Origin: an uncultured Eubacteriales bacterium | Lineage (GTDB): Bacteria; Bacillota; Clostridia; Christensenellales; CAG-138 | Direction of reading: 5' to 3' | DNA length: 64,000 nucleotides | NCBI GenBank assembly: GCA_902801845.1 | Contig: CADCJW010000004.1 | Coordinates: forward strand, 243,676 to 307,675 | Shown: piece after piece, positions 15,879 through 25,117 of the stretch | How positions within the stretch are numbered: position 1 is the first letter of the stretch | Layout: every line of letters starts with the position of its first letter | Translations under genes and position numbers: made by a program | The notes under the pieces: generated by a model | Told to the model about the DNA's origin: nothing | Seen by the model: the letters and a program-made list of their open reading frames with translations, nothing else | The model's database searches: none

Positions 15879-16853
15879 ATGGAAGCAAATGCAAAGCGCC
15901 TGTCCCTGAAGAAGGAGCGCGCGCCAAAAAAGAAAATGACCAAGGAGAAGCGGGTCCGGTACTTCAAGGACAACTCTCCGTATCTGCTGATGGTCCTCCC
16001 TGCGGTGCTGGTCGTGTTCCTGTTCAACTACCTGCCCATCTACGGCGTGCTCATCGCCTTTCAGGACTTCATGCCCGGCGATAAGATCCTCTCCGATTCC
16101 ACCATCTGGGTCGGGTTCCAGAACTTCGAGCGGTTCTTCTCCGATCCCCAGTTCTGGCCCTTGATGAAGAACACCTTCCTCATCTGCATCATCGGCTTCG
16201 TGATCGGCTTCCCGCTGCCCATCATCGTTTCCCTCATGCTCAACGCCATGAAGGGCAAGAAGACGGCCAAGGTCCTGCAGACCATCTTCAACGGCCCCCA
16301 CTTCATCTCCCTGGTGGTGTTGGTTGGTATGCTGACCCTGTTCTTCGGTCGCTACGGCCTCGTGAACAACATCGCGGCCCACTTCGGCGGCGAACGGTAT
16401 TCCTACTTCCTGGAGAGCTCGGCCTTCCGGCCCATGTACATCCTTTCCAGCAACTGGCAGGACTTCGGCTGGAGCGCCATCATCTACATCGCGGCCCTGT
16501 CCAACGTGGACCCGCAGCAGCATGAGGCGGCCATTCTGGACGGCGCCACTCGGTTCCAGCGGGTCATGCACGTGGACTTGCCCGCCATCATGCCCATGGT
16601 CAGCGTCATGCTCATCATGTCCATCGGCGGCCTCATGGGCGTCGGCTACGAGAAGGCGCTGCTCATGCAGACCGACGGCAACCTGGCCGTGTCCGAGCTC
16701 ATCTCCACCTACGTTTACAAGCGCGGCCTCACCGGCGTGCCGGATCAGGCCTACGCCACGGCCATCGGCCTGTTCAATTCCATCATCAACGTGGTGCTGC
16801 TGATCATCGCCAACACCACCAGCAAGAAGTTCTCTGAGAACTCGCTGTGGTAA
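15879..16853 (+). CDS. ABC transporter permease, LplB type
   Basis: A 324-aa inner-membrane protein with a basic cytoplasmic N-terminus, six predicted membrane spans and the EAA loop EAAILDGATRFQRVMHVDLP (about residues 215-235) that docks the ATPase. VGFQNFERFFSDP and GYEKALLMQ are characteristic of LplB-like permeases of complex-sugar importers. It starts 12 bp after the ATPase with an AAGGAGGG site. It pairs with the next gene to form the channel. Confidence 0.92.
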   Translation: MEANAKRLSLKKERAPKKKMTKEKRVRYFKDNSPYLLMVLPAVLVVFLFNYLPIYGVLIAFQDFMPGDKILSDSTIWVGFQNFERFFSDPQFWPLMKNTFLICIIGFVIGFPLPIIVSLMLNAMKGKKTAKVLQTIFNGPHFISLVVLVGMLTLFFGRYGLVNNIAAHFGGERYSYFLESSAFRPMYILSSNWQDFGWSAIIYIAALSNVDPQQHEAAILDGATRFQRVMHVDLPAIMPMVSVMLIMSIGGLMGVGYEKALLMQTDGNLAVSELISTYVYKRGLTGVPDQAYATAIGLFNSIINVVLLIIANTTSKKFSENSLW

Positions 16854-16866
16854 GGAGGGGGACGAA

Positions 16867-17772
16867 ATGGAAAAGCAACAAGTGAAACGCATGGCCCTTC
16901 GGGACACCACCGGCGACAAGATCTTCTACACGATCAACGCCATCTTCCTGGGTATTCTGGCCCTCATCGTGCTGTACCCTCTGTACTTCATCGTCATCGC
17001 CGCCATCTCCGATCCGGATGCGGTGCTGGCCGGCGACGTGGTTCTGTACCCCGTCAGGATCACAATGGAGGGATTCTCCAAGATCATCGAGCGCAAGGAC
17101 GTGTGGCTGGGCTACCGCAACACCATCTTCTACACCGCCCTCACCGTGATCCTCTCCATCCTGGTCACCGTGCCCGCAGGCTGGGCTCTGAGCCGCAAGA
17201 CGCTGCCCGGCAAGAAGGCCTTCATGATCTACTTCATCATCCCCATGTTCTTTGGCGGCGGCCTAATCCCGTTCTATAACGTGATGAGCAGCCTGGGCCT
17301 CGTGAACACCATCTGGGCCATCGTCCTGCCCGCCATCCTGTCGGTGTGGAACCTGTTCATGACCAAGACCTTCTTTGAGTCCAGTATCCCGGACACCCTC
17401 ATCGAAGCGGCCACTATCGACGGCGCAGGCTCCTTCCGCATCTTCGGCGAAGTGGTGCTGCCGCTGTCCAAGGCCATCATCGCAGTCATGGCTCTCTACT
17501 ACGCCGTGGGCCAGTGGAACAGCTATTTCAACGCCATGATCTTCCTGCAGAACGAGAACCTGTACCCCCTGCAGCTGGTGTTGAAGGAGATTCTGATCGC
17601 CTCCGAAAGCACCGTGGGCGGCAGCGGCGAAACCATTTTGCAGCAGTACCGCCTGGCCAACCAGCTCAAGTATGTGTCGGTCATCGTGTCCAGCGTGCCG
17701 GTGCTGCTCTTGTACCCCTTCGTGCAGAAATACTTTGCTCAGGGCGTCATGATCGGCTCCCTGAAAGGCTGA
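16867..17772 (+). CDS. ABC transporter permease, LplC/YtcP type
   Basis: A 301-aa permease with six membrane spans, an N-terminal DTTGDKIFYTINAIFLG segment typical of LplC-like proteins, the EAA motif EAATIDGAGSFRIFGEVVLP (about residues 178-197) and an ending VMIGSLKG, which is almost invariant in the family. The start has a GGAGGGG site 6 bp upstream. It is the second half of the importer channel. Confidence 0.92.
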   Translation: MEKQQVKRMALRDTTGDKIFYTINAIFLGILALIVLYPLYFIVIAAISDPDAVLAGDVVLYPVRITMEGFSKIIERKDVWLGYRNTIFYTALTVILSILVTVPAGWALSRKTLPGKKAFMIYFIIPMFFGGGLIPFYNVMSSLGLVNTIWAIVLPAILSVWNLFMTKTFFESSIPDTLIEAATIDGAGSFRIFGEVVLPLSKAIIAVMALYYAVGQWNSYFNAMIFLQNENLYPLQLVLKEILIASESTVGGSGETILQQYRLANQLKYVSVIVSSVPVLLLYPFVQKYFAQGVMIGSLKG

Positions 17773-17805
17773 TTCCAATACAGAAGTAAGAGGAGGATAA
17801 CGCAC

Positions 17806-19500
17806 ATGAAAAAACTGTTGGTTTTGATCCTGTCTGCCCTGATGATCCTGACGGCTGTGGCCTGCGGCGGCGGCGACAAGAAGAGCACCGCCAAGCAGGA
17901 GAGCGCCGGTGTGGACAAACTGGTGGAGGAGTATGGGTTCCAGTGGAAGGACACCTCCGCCCCCATCGTCAATGAGAAAGGCGCCAAGGAGCTGTCCTTC
18001 AGCGTCTACTCTTCCAAGAACGCGTCGGCTTTGGATTACAATGACATGAAGATCATGCAGGACCTGTATGCGAGCACCAACGTGTTCGTGTCCTGGGAGA
18101 ACGTGTCCGAGTCCGTGTACTCCCAGCAGAAGAATCTGATCTTCGGCAACGCCGACAACCGGCCCGACGCCATCTACCATGCGGGCATGGGCGCTGGCGA
18201 GATCATCAAGTACGCCAAGCGCAAGGTGCTCCTGCCCATCAGCGACTACCTTGAGTACATGCCCAACTTCTCCAAGATCCTGGAGGAGCGCCCGGACATC
18301 AAGAACCAGCTCATCAACGTGGAGGACGGCAAGATCTACTCCCTGCCCCGCATCGAGGAGATGGGCCTCTTGCAGAACCCCAACATCCTCTTCCTCAACA
18401 AGGCTTGGGCCCAGGCGGCCATCGAGGCCGGCGCGGTGACCGGAATTACTGCGGACGATCTCAAGGACGGCCTGAACCTAACCTGCGACCAGATGGAAGC
18501 CATGCTCCGCTACTTCCGTTACAACGACATGAACGGCAACGGCAAGGCCGACGACGAGCGCCCCCTTAGTTTTGTGTACAACAACTGGCAGGGGAACCAG
18601 TGCGACCTGTACGGCATGTTCGGCCTCAACGACAATCTGGAGCACCGAATCATCGTGGACGGCAAGGTCACCTACACGGTCCTTGATGAGCGCTTCAAGG
18701 AGGCCACCAACTTCCTGGCCAAGTGGGTCAGCGAGAATCTCATCGATAAGGTATCCTTCGAGCTTTCCCAGGATAACTTCCTGGCCAACGGCAAGGGCCT
18801 GGAGACCTACGGCGCCTTCTACTGGTGGGAGAGCGAGACCGTGGTATCCAACCCCGAGAACTACATCGTCTGTAACCCCATCATCGGGCCTCACGGCGAT
18901 CAGACCCTGTGCATTTCCAACAACCCCGAAGTAGGCGCGGGCGAGGTTATCATCTTCGCTGACTGCCCCAACGTGGAAGTGCTCCTGGCATACTTTGACC
19001 GGTACTATGATCCCATGATCTCCGCCCAGATCAACTACGGCCCCATCGGCATCGTCTATGAGGAGCAGCTGGATGAGAAGGGCATGCTGGTCCAGAAGCC
19101 CCTGCCCGAAGGCGTCACCTCTGACGAGCTGCGGCTGCAGAACGCACCGCTGGGCATCATCTATCTCTCCGACTACGCCTGGAACAACGTGGTGAACATG
19201 GAGCCCCGGGCTAAGCTCCGTCTGGAGCGGCTCACCGCCCATGCCACCCCGTTCATGCCCGCAAACGTGAAGCCCTGCTACTCCAACCTCCAGTTCACCC
19301 TGGATGAGCTCAACACCCTGGCCAACTATGAGACCAACCTGAACGACTACATCCGCACTAACCTGATCAAGTGGCTGATGGGCGGCGGTGTCAGCGATGC
19401 ACAGTGGGAGACCTTCCAGAAGGATCTCAACGGCAAGTGCAACATCGGCGGCATCCAGAAAGTCTATCAGGACGCCTACGATCGGTACATCACCAAATAA
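17806..19500 (+). CDS. Extracellular sugar-binding lipoprotein of the ABC importer
   Basis: A 564-aa protein with a lipoprotein signal (MKKLLVLILSALMILTAVAC, lipid Cys about residue 20) and a large LplA-like type 1 solute-binding domain. Length above 500 residues is typical for binding proteins of oligosaccharide-specific LplABC systems. Aromatic-rich stretches (YGAFYWWESETVV, VYNNWQGNQ) could stack on sugars. It follows the two permeases. By context the ligand is probably a fructo-oligosaccharide or fructan breakdown product (inference). Confidence 0.9.
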   Translation: MKKLLVLILSALMILTAVACGGGDKKSTAKQESAGVDKLVEEYGFQWKDTSAPIVNEKGAKELSFSVYSSKNASALDYNDMKIMQDLYASTNVFVSWENVSESVYSQQKNLIFGNADNRPDAIYHAGMGAGEIIKYAKRKVLLPISDYLEYMPNFSKILEERPDIKNQLINVEDGKIYSLPRIEEMGLLQNPNILFLNKAWAQAAIEAGAVTGITADDLKDGLNLTCDQMEAMLRYFRYNDMNGNGKADDERPLSFVYNNWQGNQCDLYGMFGLNDNLEHRIIVDGKVTYTVLDERFKEATNFLAKWVSENLIDKVSFELSQDNFLANGKGLETYGAFYWWESETVVSNPENYIVCNPIIGPHGDQTLCISNNPEVGAGEVIIFADCPNVEVLLAYFDRYYDPMISAQINYGPIGIVYEEQLDEKGMLVQKPLPEGVTSDELRLQNAPLGIIYLSDYAWNNVVNMEPRAKLRLERLTAHATPFMPANVKPCYSNLQFTLDELNTLANYETNLNDYIRTNLIKWLMGGGVSDAQWETFQKDLNGKCNIGGIQKVYQDAYDRYITK

Positions 19501-19520
19501 AGTAAGAAAGAGGCAAACCC

Positions 19521-21347
19521 ATGAAGAAGCTTATCGCGATCCTGTTGACCCTGGTCATGGTCCTGTCCGTGGCGGCCTGCGGCGGCAAGACGGAGGCCCC
19601 GGTGGCCACTGCCGAGAACCAGAAGCCCGCCATCAGCGGCGTTCAGGACGCCTCTGTGGAAGCGGGACAGGTCTTTGACGCCCTGGCCGGCGTCACCGCC
19701 TCCGACGCGGAAGACGGGGATCTGACCACCATGATTACTGTGGAATCCACCCCAACCTTGGACTTCAAGGGCGGCAAAGCCACCCCGGAGAACGCCGGTT
19801 CCTATGAACTGGTGTACTCGGTCACCGACAAGACCGGCGCCACGGCGGAAGCCTACGCCACCTTGACCGTCACCAAGAAGACCGGCGAAGCGACCCTGCT
19901 GAAGGAGTTTGACTTCACCACCGCCGAAGCCACCGACGCCCACGGCTGGGAAGCTGTCATCGACGGCGCGGAAGCTACCGGCGCACTGAAGGACGGCGCG
20001 TTCGTCTTTGACATCACCAACCCCGGCGACGGCGACGGCGCGGTCCGCTTCGTGAAGCCCGGTTTTGCCGTGCAGGCCGGTGCGGACTACAAGATCAAGG
20101 TCTGGGCCAAGTCCACCGCCCCCACTTATGCTCACTTCATCGCCAAGAATGAAGCCGTGGAGGATTGGGCCACCTTCGGTTCCGACGTGTGGAATTTCCG
20201 CATCGATGAGACCATGAAGTCCATCGAGATGAACTTCACCGCCCCCGAGGCCGGCAGCGCTGAGCTGCGTCTCCACCTGGGCAAGATCACCCCCAACCCC
20301 GACAACCCCGCCGACACCACCCCCGAGAACTTCACCGTCACCATCGACAAGGTGGAGATCTATGAGATCGTGGGCCAGGAGGTCCTGGAGCCCCTGTACA
20401 CCGCCGAATTCGCGGGCAGCGGCGCTTTCGTGGAAGCCGGCGACGGTGCGGCGGCCAGCGTGGCTTTTGAGGACGGCGCGGCCGTGGTGACCATCGATTC
20501 CTACCAGACCGAGGGCGGCGTGTGGAGCCTCAAGGCCAACCTGGAGCTCCCCGGCATCACCATCGAGCAGGGTACCAAGTACAACTACAGCTTCACCATC
20601 GCTGCCGAGCATGCGCAGGGCGGCGAGGCCCTGGTGGAGAGCGCCACCAAGTACCATGAGGCCCGTGCCAACTTCAACGGACTCGGCCTTGGCGAAGGCG
20701 AGGAGAAGGTTATCTCCTCCCAGTTCGTGGCTGAAGCCAGCGTGGAGGATCCCGTCATCCGTATGCAGATCGGCAACGCCTCAGAGGGCGTGACCACCAA
20801 CAAGCTGACCATCAAGAACTTCGTGTTCAACAAGGTGGGCGGCGACAAGGAGACCAAGAAGACCATCGAAGCCTTCGCCCCCTTCGGCATGTACGCTGAG
20901 AACGTGGACACCGAGAAGTATCCCTGGCAGACCTTCAACGGCACCGATGAGGACAATGAGCATGGCGTCGGCACCATCTGGACCGCCGACGGGAGCCTCT
21001 TCTACCGGATCGACGACGGCGGCACCGTGGATTGGCACAACAAGCTGATCTGCCCCATCACCTTGCCCTCCGACAGCTACTTCATCGTGGAGATCAAGGC
21101 CAAGGCCGACAAGCCCGTGTCCTGCGGCTTCTTCCTGAATCCTCAGGGCGGTTGGGATCCCCGCGTTTCCGAAGGCATGGACTTCACCACCGAGGAGCAG
21201 ACCTTCACCTTTGAGACCAAGGACATCTTCATCACCGATATGCCCTGCGAGCTTCTGTTCCAGTTCGGCTCTGAGGCCACCGCGGCCCTGGGCGGCGTGA
21301 CCGTGGAGTTCACCAGCGTTACCATCTATCAGATGCCCGTGATGTGA
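19521..21347 (+). CDS. Surface lipoprotein with Ig-like domain and three carbohydrate-binding-like modules
   Basis: A 608-aa lipoprotein (lipobox SVAAC, Cys about residue 21). Residues about 33-118 look like a DUF5011/cadherin-like Ig domain (DAEDGDLTTMITVES, AGSYELVYSVTDKTG). Three successive beta-rich segments follow (about 120-288, 289-443, 444-608), each with features of CBM4/9-like jelly rolls (LKEFDFTTAEA, TAEFAGSGAF, ending in a VTIDKVEIYEI-type strand). No catalytic domain is seen. Placed between the binding protein and the extracellular GH32 enzyme, it probably captures polysaccharide at the cell surface. Fructan binding is inferred from neighbours; the CBM families are not certain. 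Confidence 0.65.
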   Translation: MKKLIAILLTLVMVLSVAACGGKTEAPVATAENQKPAISGVQDASVEAGQVFDALAGVTASDAEDGDLTTMITVESTPTLDFKGGKATPENAGSYELVYSVTDKTGATAEAYATLTVTKKTGEATLLKEFDFTTAEATDAHGWEAVIDGAEATGALKDGAFVFDITNPGDGDGAVRFVKPGFAVQAGADYKIKVWAKSTAPTYAHFIAKNEAVEDWATFGSDVWNFRIDETMKSIEMNFTAPEAGSAELRLHLGKITPNPDNPADTTPENFTVTIDKVEIYEIVGQEVLEPLYTAEFAGSGAFVEAGDGAAASVAFEDGAAVVTIDSYQTEGGVWSLKANLELPGITIEQGTKYNYSFTIAAEHAQGGEALVESATKYHEARANFNGLGLGEGEEKVISSQFVAEASVEDPVIRMQIGNASEGVTTNKLTIKNFVFNKVGGDKETKKTIEAFAPFGMYAENVDTEKYPWQTFNGTDEDNEHGVGTIWTADGSLFYRIDDGGTVDWHNKLICPITLPSDSYFIVEIKAKADKPVSCGFFLNPQGGWDPRVSEGMDFTTEEQTFTFETKDIFITDMPCELLFQFGSEATAALGGVTVEFTSVTIYQMPVM

Positions 21348-21364
21348 TCTGACTGACCATATGT

Positions 21365-21386
21365 GGGGGATGGTTCGCCATCCCCC
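21365..21386 (+). terminator. Intercistronic hairpin within the fructan operon
   Basis: GGGGGATGG (21365-21373) and CCATCCCCC (21378-21386) close a TTCG tetraloop. There is no long U tract, so it more likely protects the upstream mRNA 3' end or partially terminates, giving more transporter and binding-protein mRNA than downstream enzymes. Confidence 0.55.
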
Positions 21387-21410
21387 TTGTCCCGTTTATA
21401 GGAGGCACCT

Positions 21411-22961
21411 ATGAATAAACGTATTCAAGCCCTGTTTCTGGCGTTCTTGCTTCTGCTGAGCCTCGCCTTCGGCTGCAAAGGGAAAGAAGCTGAGCCCGCT
21501 GCTCCTGCCAATGTGGCCGCGGACGGGGAAACTTTCGCTTTTCCGGAGAACGAAACGGACTTTGGGCTGCTTCGCACCCCCGGCAGCCAGGAGGCGGCCT
21601 ATGCCTACAAAGCCTTCTTCCTGCCCGCCCAGGACGGTACCGCCCAGCCCTACGTGGGGGACACCATGCCCTATTACGAGGACGGCACCTACTACATCTA
21701 CTACCTGAAGGAGGGCGGCGATTCCTACAACCACTCCATCTATTTGGCCACCACTAAGGATTTCGTCACCTACACCGAGAAGGACGATGTGGTGCTGGAA
21801 GCCTCCCGTGCCGGCGGCCAGGACGGCTGGATCGGCACTGGCTCCGTGGTAAAGGTGAAGGACACCTACTACTTCTTCTACACCGGTCACGCCTTCTCCG
21901 ACAGTTATGAGTTCAAGGAGAAGATCCTGGTAGCCAAGGGCTCCAGCCTCACCTCCTTTGAGAAGGTGGCGGATTGGGAGATCGTTCCGCCCTCCGAGCT
22001 GGGCCAGAAGAACGATTTCAGGGATCCCCAGGCCTATTACGACGAGGCCACGGACACCATCACCCTGACCGTTACCGCCGCTCAGAGCAACAAGGCCCGG
22101 ATTTTGAAGTTCACCCTGTCCGGGGATCTTACCACAATTACCTATGACGGCATCATCTTTACGGACCCCACGGCCTCCTTCTGGAACCTGGAGTGCTCCG
22201 ATACCTTTAAGATGGGTGAAAAATACTACTTGACCTATTCCGGCCAGGATGATACCCTGTGGTACGCCATGTCCGATTCGCCCTACGGCCCCTACGGCGA
22301 CGCGGTCCGGCTGGACGGCAAGCTCTTCTATGCCGCCAAGCACGTGGATAACGGCGCCGACACCTACATGGTTGGATGGGCCCGGCGCTCGGAATCCGTG
22401 TCCTCCACTCAGGATGTGAATGGATGGGCGGGGAATTTAGCGGTGCAGAAGCTTCTCCAGAACCCGGATGGCACGCTGCACCTCGCTCCCGTGGACGCTG
22501 TGATCGCCCAGCACACCGCCCGCCGGCAGCTGCTCATCGACACCATGGAGACCGAGATCGCCGCCGGTTCCGCCTTTAACTACGCGGAGCTGTGCACGGC
22601 CTACGAAAGCTTTGTGCTCACCGGCACGCTGAAGTTTGAGAAGACCGGCAGCTTCGGCCTGGCCTTCGACTACAACGGCCGTCAGGAAAAATATAAGACC
22701 ATCGTGCTGGACCCCGCCAAGGGCACGCTGTCCCTTCAATTCAACGAGGGCAGCACCCTCATCACCGAGACAGCAGTCCAGCTGGAGGCGGGGAAGGAAT
22801 ATACCTTCACCTACATCCAGGAGGGTTCCGTGGGCGTCTTCTATTTGGACGGCCTGGCTGCCCTGACGGTCCGGCTCTACGGCGTGTCCGGCAAACCCGT
22901 GAAGCTGTTCGCCGAAAACAACACCGTCACGTTTTCTGCTCTCAGACAATATACCCGATAA
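21411..22961 (+). CDS. Secreted GH32-family beta-fructosidase lipoprotein
   Basis: A 516-aa lipoprotein (LSLAFGC signal, lipid Cys about residue 24). A five-bladed propeller catalytic region contains VGDTMPYYEDGTYYIYYL (the D block), NDFRDPQAYY (the RDP motif) and FWNLECSD (the EC motif with the acid/base Glu), which is the GH32 order. The opening block differs from the WMNDPNG of the intracellular enzyme downstream, as in divergent extracellular GH32 clades. A C-terminal beta-sandwich follows (about residues 390-516). It would trim fructans outside the cell for import. GH43 is an alternative, but RDP plus EC favours GH32. Confidence 0.75.
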   Translation: MNKRIQALFLAFLLLLSLAFGCKGKEAEPAAPANVAADGETFAFPENETDFGLLRTPGSQEAAYAYKAFFLPAQDGTAQPYVGDTMPYYEDGTYYIYYLKEGGDSYNHSIYLATTKDFVTYTEKDDVVLEASRAGGQDGWIGTGSVVKVKDTYYFFYTGHAFSDSYEFKEKILVAKGSSLTSFEKVADWEIVPPSELGQKNDFRDPQAYYDEATDTITLTVTAAQSNKARILKFTLSGDLTTITYDGIIFTDPTASFWNLECSDTFKMGEKYYLTYSGQDDTLWYAMSDSPYGPYGDAVRLDGKLFYAAKHVDNGADTYMVGWARRSESVSSTQDVNGWAGNLAVQKLLQNPDGTLHLAPVDAVIAQHTARRQLLIDTMETEIAAGSAFNYAELCTAYESFVLTGTLKFEKTGSFGLAFDYNGRQEKYKTIVLDPAKGTLSLQFNEGSTLITETAVQLEAGKEYTFTYIQEGSVGVFYLDGLAALTVRLYGVSGKPVKLFAENNTVTFSALRQYTR

Positions 22962-22976
22962 GGAAAGGAGCGCCTC

Positions 22977-23621
22977 ATGCGACGGCTGCTGGACATCAAC
23001 AATCCCATCATGCGGTTCCTGACGGCGATGTTCGACCTTATGGCCCTCAGCGTGCTATGGGTGGTGTTTTCGCTGCCCATCTTCACCATGGGTGCCGCCT
23101 CCACGGCTCTGTACAGCGCCGCATACCACCACGTCCGCGAGGGAGAGGACTATCTCTGGAACAGCTTTTTCTCCGCCTTCAAAGAGAACTTCAGACGGTC
23201 CACCCTCACCTGGCTGGTGGCGCTGGCCATCCTTGGGTTCCTTGGCGCGGACGCCCTGCTGCTCAGGAGTTTGATCCTGCAGGGGTATTCCTTCGGCTGG
23301 TTCTATGGCGTCACGCTGGCCCTTGTGGTGCTGGCCCTCACCTGGACGGTGTATCTCGCCGCCTATGCGGCCCGGTTCAACGGCACCGTGAAAGAGGTGC
23401 TGCGGTATAGTTTTATGCTGCTCAGGGCCCATCCCGTCAAGATGTTGTGCGTGATGGTCCTGGTGATGGGCGGCATGGCTCTTGCCCTGACACTGCCCGC
23501 CACGGTGATCTTTATTCCCGCCACGGTGTACTGGGGCGCCACGTTCCCCATCGAATGGACGTTCCTCAAACACATGCGGCCCGAGGACAAGGCGCGGATG
23601 GAAAAGGAGAAGTTTGAATGA
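22977..23621 (+). CDS. DUF624 (YesL-like) membrane protein
   Basis: A 214-aa protein with about five membrane spans and the conserved N-terminal DUF624 pattern (NNPIMRFLTAMFDLMALSVLW, FSLPIFTMGAASTALYSA). YesL-type proteins are regularly encoded inside complex-sugar ABC operons in Bacillota, but their function is not established; a helper of transporter assembly or a signalling role has been suggested. Its TGA overlaps the ATG of the next GH32 gene (ATGA), so expression is coupled to the intracellular hydrolase. Confidence 0.85.
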   Translation: MRRLLDINNPIMRFLTAMFDLMALSVLWVVFSLPIFTMGAASTALYSAAYHHVREGEDYLWNSFFSAFKENFRRSTLTWLVALAILGFLGADALLLRSLILQGYSFGWFYGVTLALVVLALTWTVYLAAYAARFNGTVKEVLRYSFMLLRAHPVKMLCVMVLVMGGMALALTLPATVIFIPATVYWGATFPIEWTFLKHMRPEDKARMEKEKFE

Positions 23622-25117
23622 ACCAGAAACTGTTGTTCGCAAGAGCCTATGAGCGGGAGGCGTCCCGGCAAATACCTGAGATGGCTCGACCCAAGTTCCA
23701 TCTTTCCCCCTGCACGGGCTGGATGAACGATCCCAACGGGTTCTCCTTCTACAAGGGGGAGTATCATCTGTTCTATCAGTACAATCCCTATGACACCTGC
23801 TGGGACACCATGCACTGGGGCCACGCCGTCAGCGGCGATCTGCTGAGCTGGCGGTATCTGCCGGCGGCCATGGCGCCCAATGAGTGGTATGATGCTGACG
23901 GATGCTGGTCCGGCAGCGCCATGGAGATGCCGGACGGGCGGCAGCTTTTGATGTACACCGGCAATCGCCGGGAGGGCGGGGCTACCCGGGAAAACCTGCA
24001 GGTTCAATGCCTGGCCCTGGGGGATGGGATAGATTATGAAAAGTATGCCGGCAACCCCGTGCTCACCGCGGCCGATCTGCCCGATGAATGCAGCCCCTAC
24101 GATTTCAGAGACCCCAGCATCTGGCGGGAATCGGACGGAACCTACCGGGCCATCGTCGGTACCTGCACCAAGGAGCGGCTGGGAAAGCTTCTGCTGTTTT
24201 CCAGCGAGGACGGGCTTCGTTGGCGCTTTGAAAGCGTCTTTGCGGAGAACGACGGCCGCCTGGGCCTGATGTGGGAGTGCCCCGATTTCTTTATGCTGGA
24301 CGGGAAGGCCGTGCTGCTCGTCAGCCCTCAGGACATGCTGCCCCAGGACTTCGAGTATCACAACGGAAACGGCACCGTGGCCTTCATCGGTCATCTGGAG
24401 GACGACGGCAAGCGGTTCGTTCCCGAAACGGACCACGCCGTGGACTACGGCATCGACTTCTATGCCCCCACCACCATTCTGACCCCCGACGGGCGGCGGG
24501 TGATGATCGGCTGGATGCAGAACTGGGACGCCTGCCAAAACGCGGGCCGGAAGGATCTGCTGTGGTATGGCCAGATGAGCCTGCCCCGGGAGCTGTTCCT
24601 TCGCAGCGGGCGGCTGTACCAGCGGCCTATCCGAGAGCTGGAGGAGCATCGGAGCCGCCGGGTGTCCTATGAAAACGTCCGGGTGGATGGCGAATTGCGT
24701 CTTCCCGGCGTCGAGGGTCGCATGGTGGACATGGAGATCACCATTCGCCCCGCCCCGGGATGTGTCTATCATAAGTTTGAGATACGATTCATGGAGGACG
24801 AGCGGTTCTTCACCAAGCTCAGCTATCGCCCTCATGAATCCATCCTGCGGATCGACCGCAAGTTCTCCGGTTCCCGCCGTGCCTATATCCATCAGCGCCG
24901 GGCGATGGTGCCCAATCGGGGCGGCGAGCTGAAACTGCGGATGATCCTGGACCGCTACAGCGTGGAGGTGTTCCTCAACGACGGCGAACAGACCGTCACT
25001 GCCACGGTCCTCACCGACCTTTCCGCCACCGGGATATCCTTCTTTGCAGAGGGTCAGGTGGAGATGGACATCGATAAATACGATCTGTTTCAGGAGGTGT
25101 CCCGTGAAAAAGTATGA
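23618..25117 (+). CDS. Intracellular GH32 sucrose-6-phosphate hydrolase / beta-fructofuranosidase
   Basis: A 499-aa protein without a signal peptide and with all GH32 signatures: FHLSPCTGWMNDPNGFSFY (nucleophile Asp), FRDPSIWRE and WECPDFFMLDG (acid/base Glu), followed by a C-terminal beta-sandwich with the RMILDRYSVEVFLNDGE pattern. It hydrolyses sucrose or imported fructo-oligosaccharides to release fructose, which the next gene product can phosphorylate. Since import is by ABC transporter, not PTS, unphosphorylated substrates are likelier than sucrose-6-phosphate. Confidence 0.93.
   Translation: MNQKLLFARAYEREASRQIPEMARPKFHLSPCTGWMNDPNGFSFYKGEYHLFYQYNPYDTCWDTMHWGHAVSGDLLSWRYLPAAMAPNEWYDADGCWSGSAMEMPDGRQLLMYTGNRREGGATRENLQVQCLALGDGIDYEKYAGNPVLTAADLPDECSPYDFRDPSIWRESDGTYRAIVGTCTKERLGKLLLFSSEDGLRWRFESVFAENDGRLGLMWECPDFFMLDGKAVLLVSPQDMLPQDFEYHNGNGTVAFIGHLEDDGKRFVPETDHAVDYGIDFYAPTTILTPDGRRVMIGWMQNWDACQNAGRKDLLWYGQMSLPRELFLRSGRLYQRPIRELEEHRSRRVSYENVRVDGELRLPGVEGRMVDMEITIRPAPGCVYHKFEIRFMEDERFFTKLSYRPHESILRIDRKFSGSRRAYIHQRRAMVPNRGGELKLRMILDRYSVEVFLNDGEQTVTATVLTDLSATGISFFAEGQVEMDIDKYDLFQEVSREKV

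Noticed and set aside
14715..16919. Very long minus-strand open frame opposite the ABC ATPase and permease genes
   Set aside because: Rich in His, Gly, Val and Asp with no domain, RBS or start context. It mirrors the codon bias of the real plus-strand genes, whose protein motifs are unambiguous.
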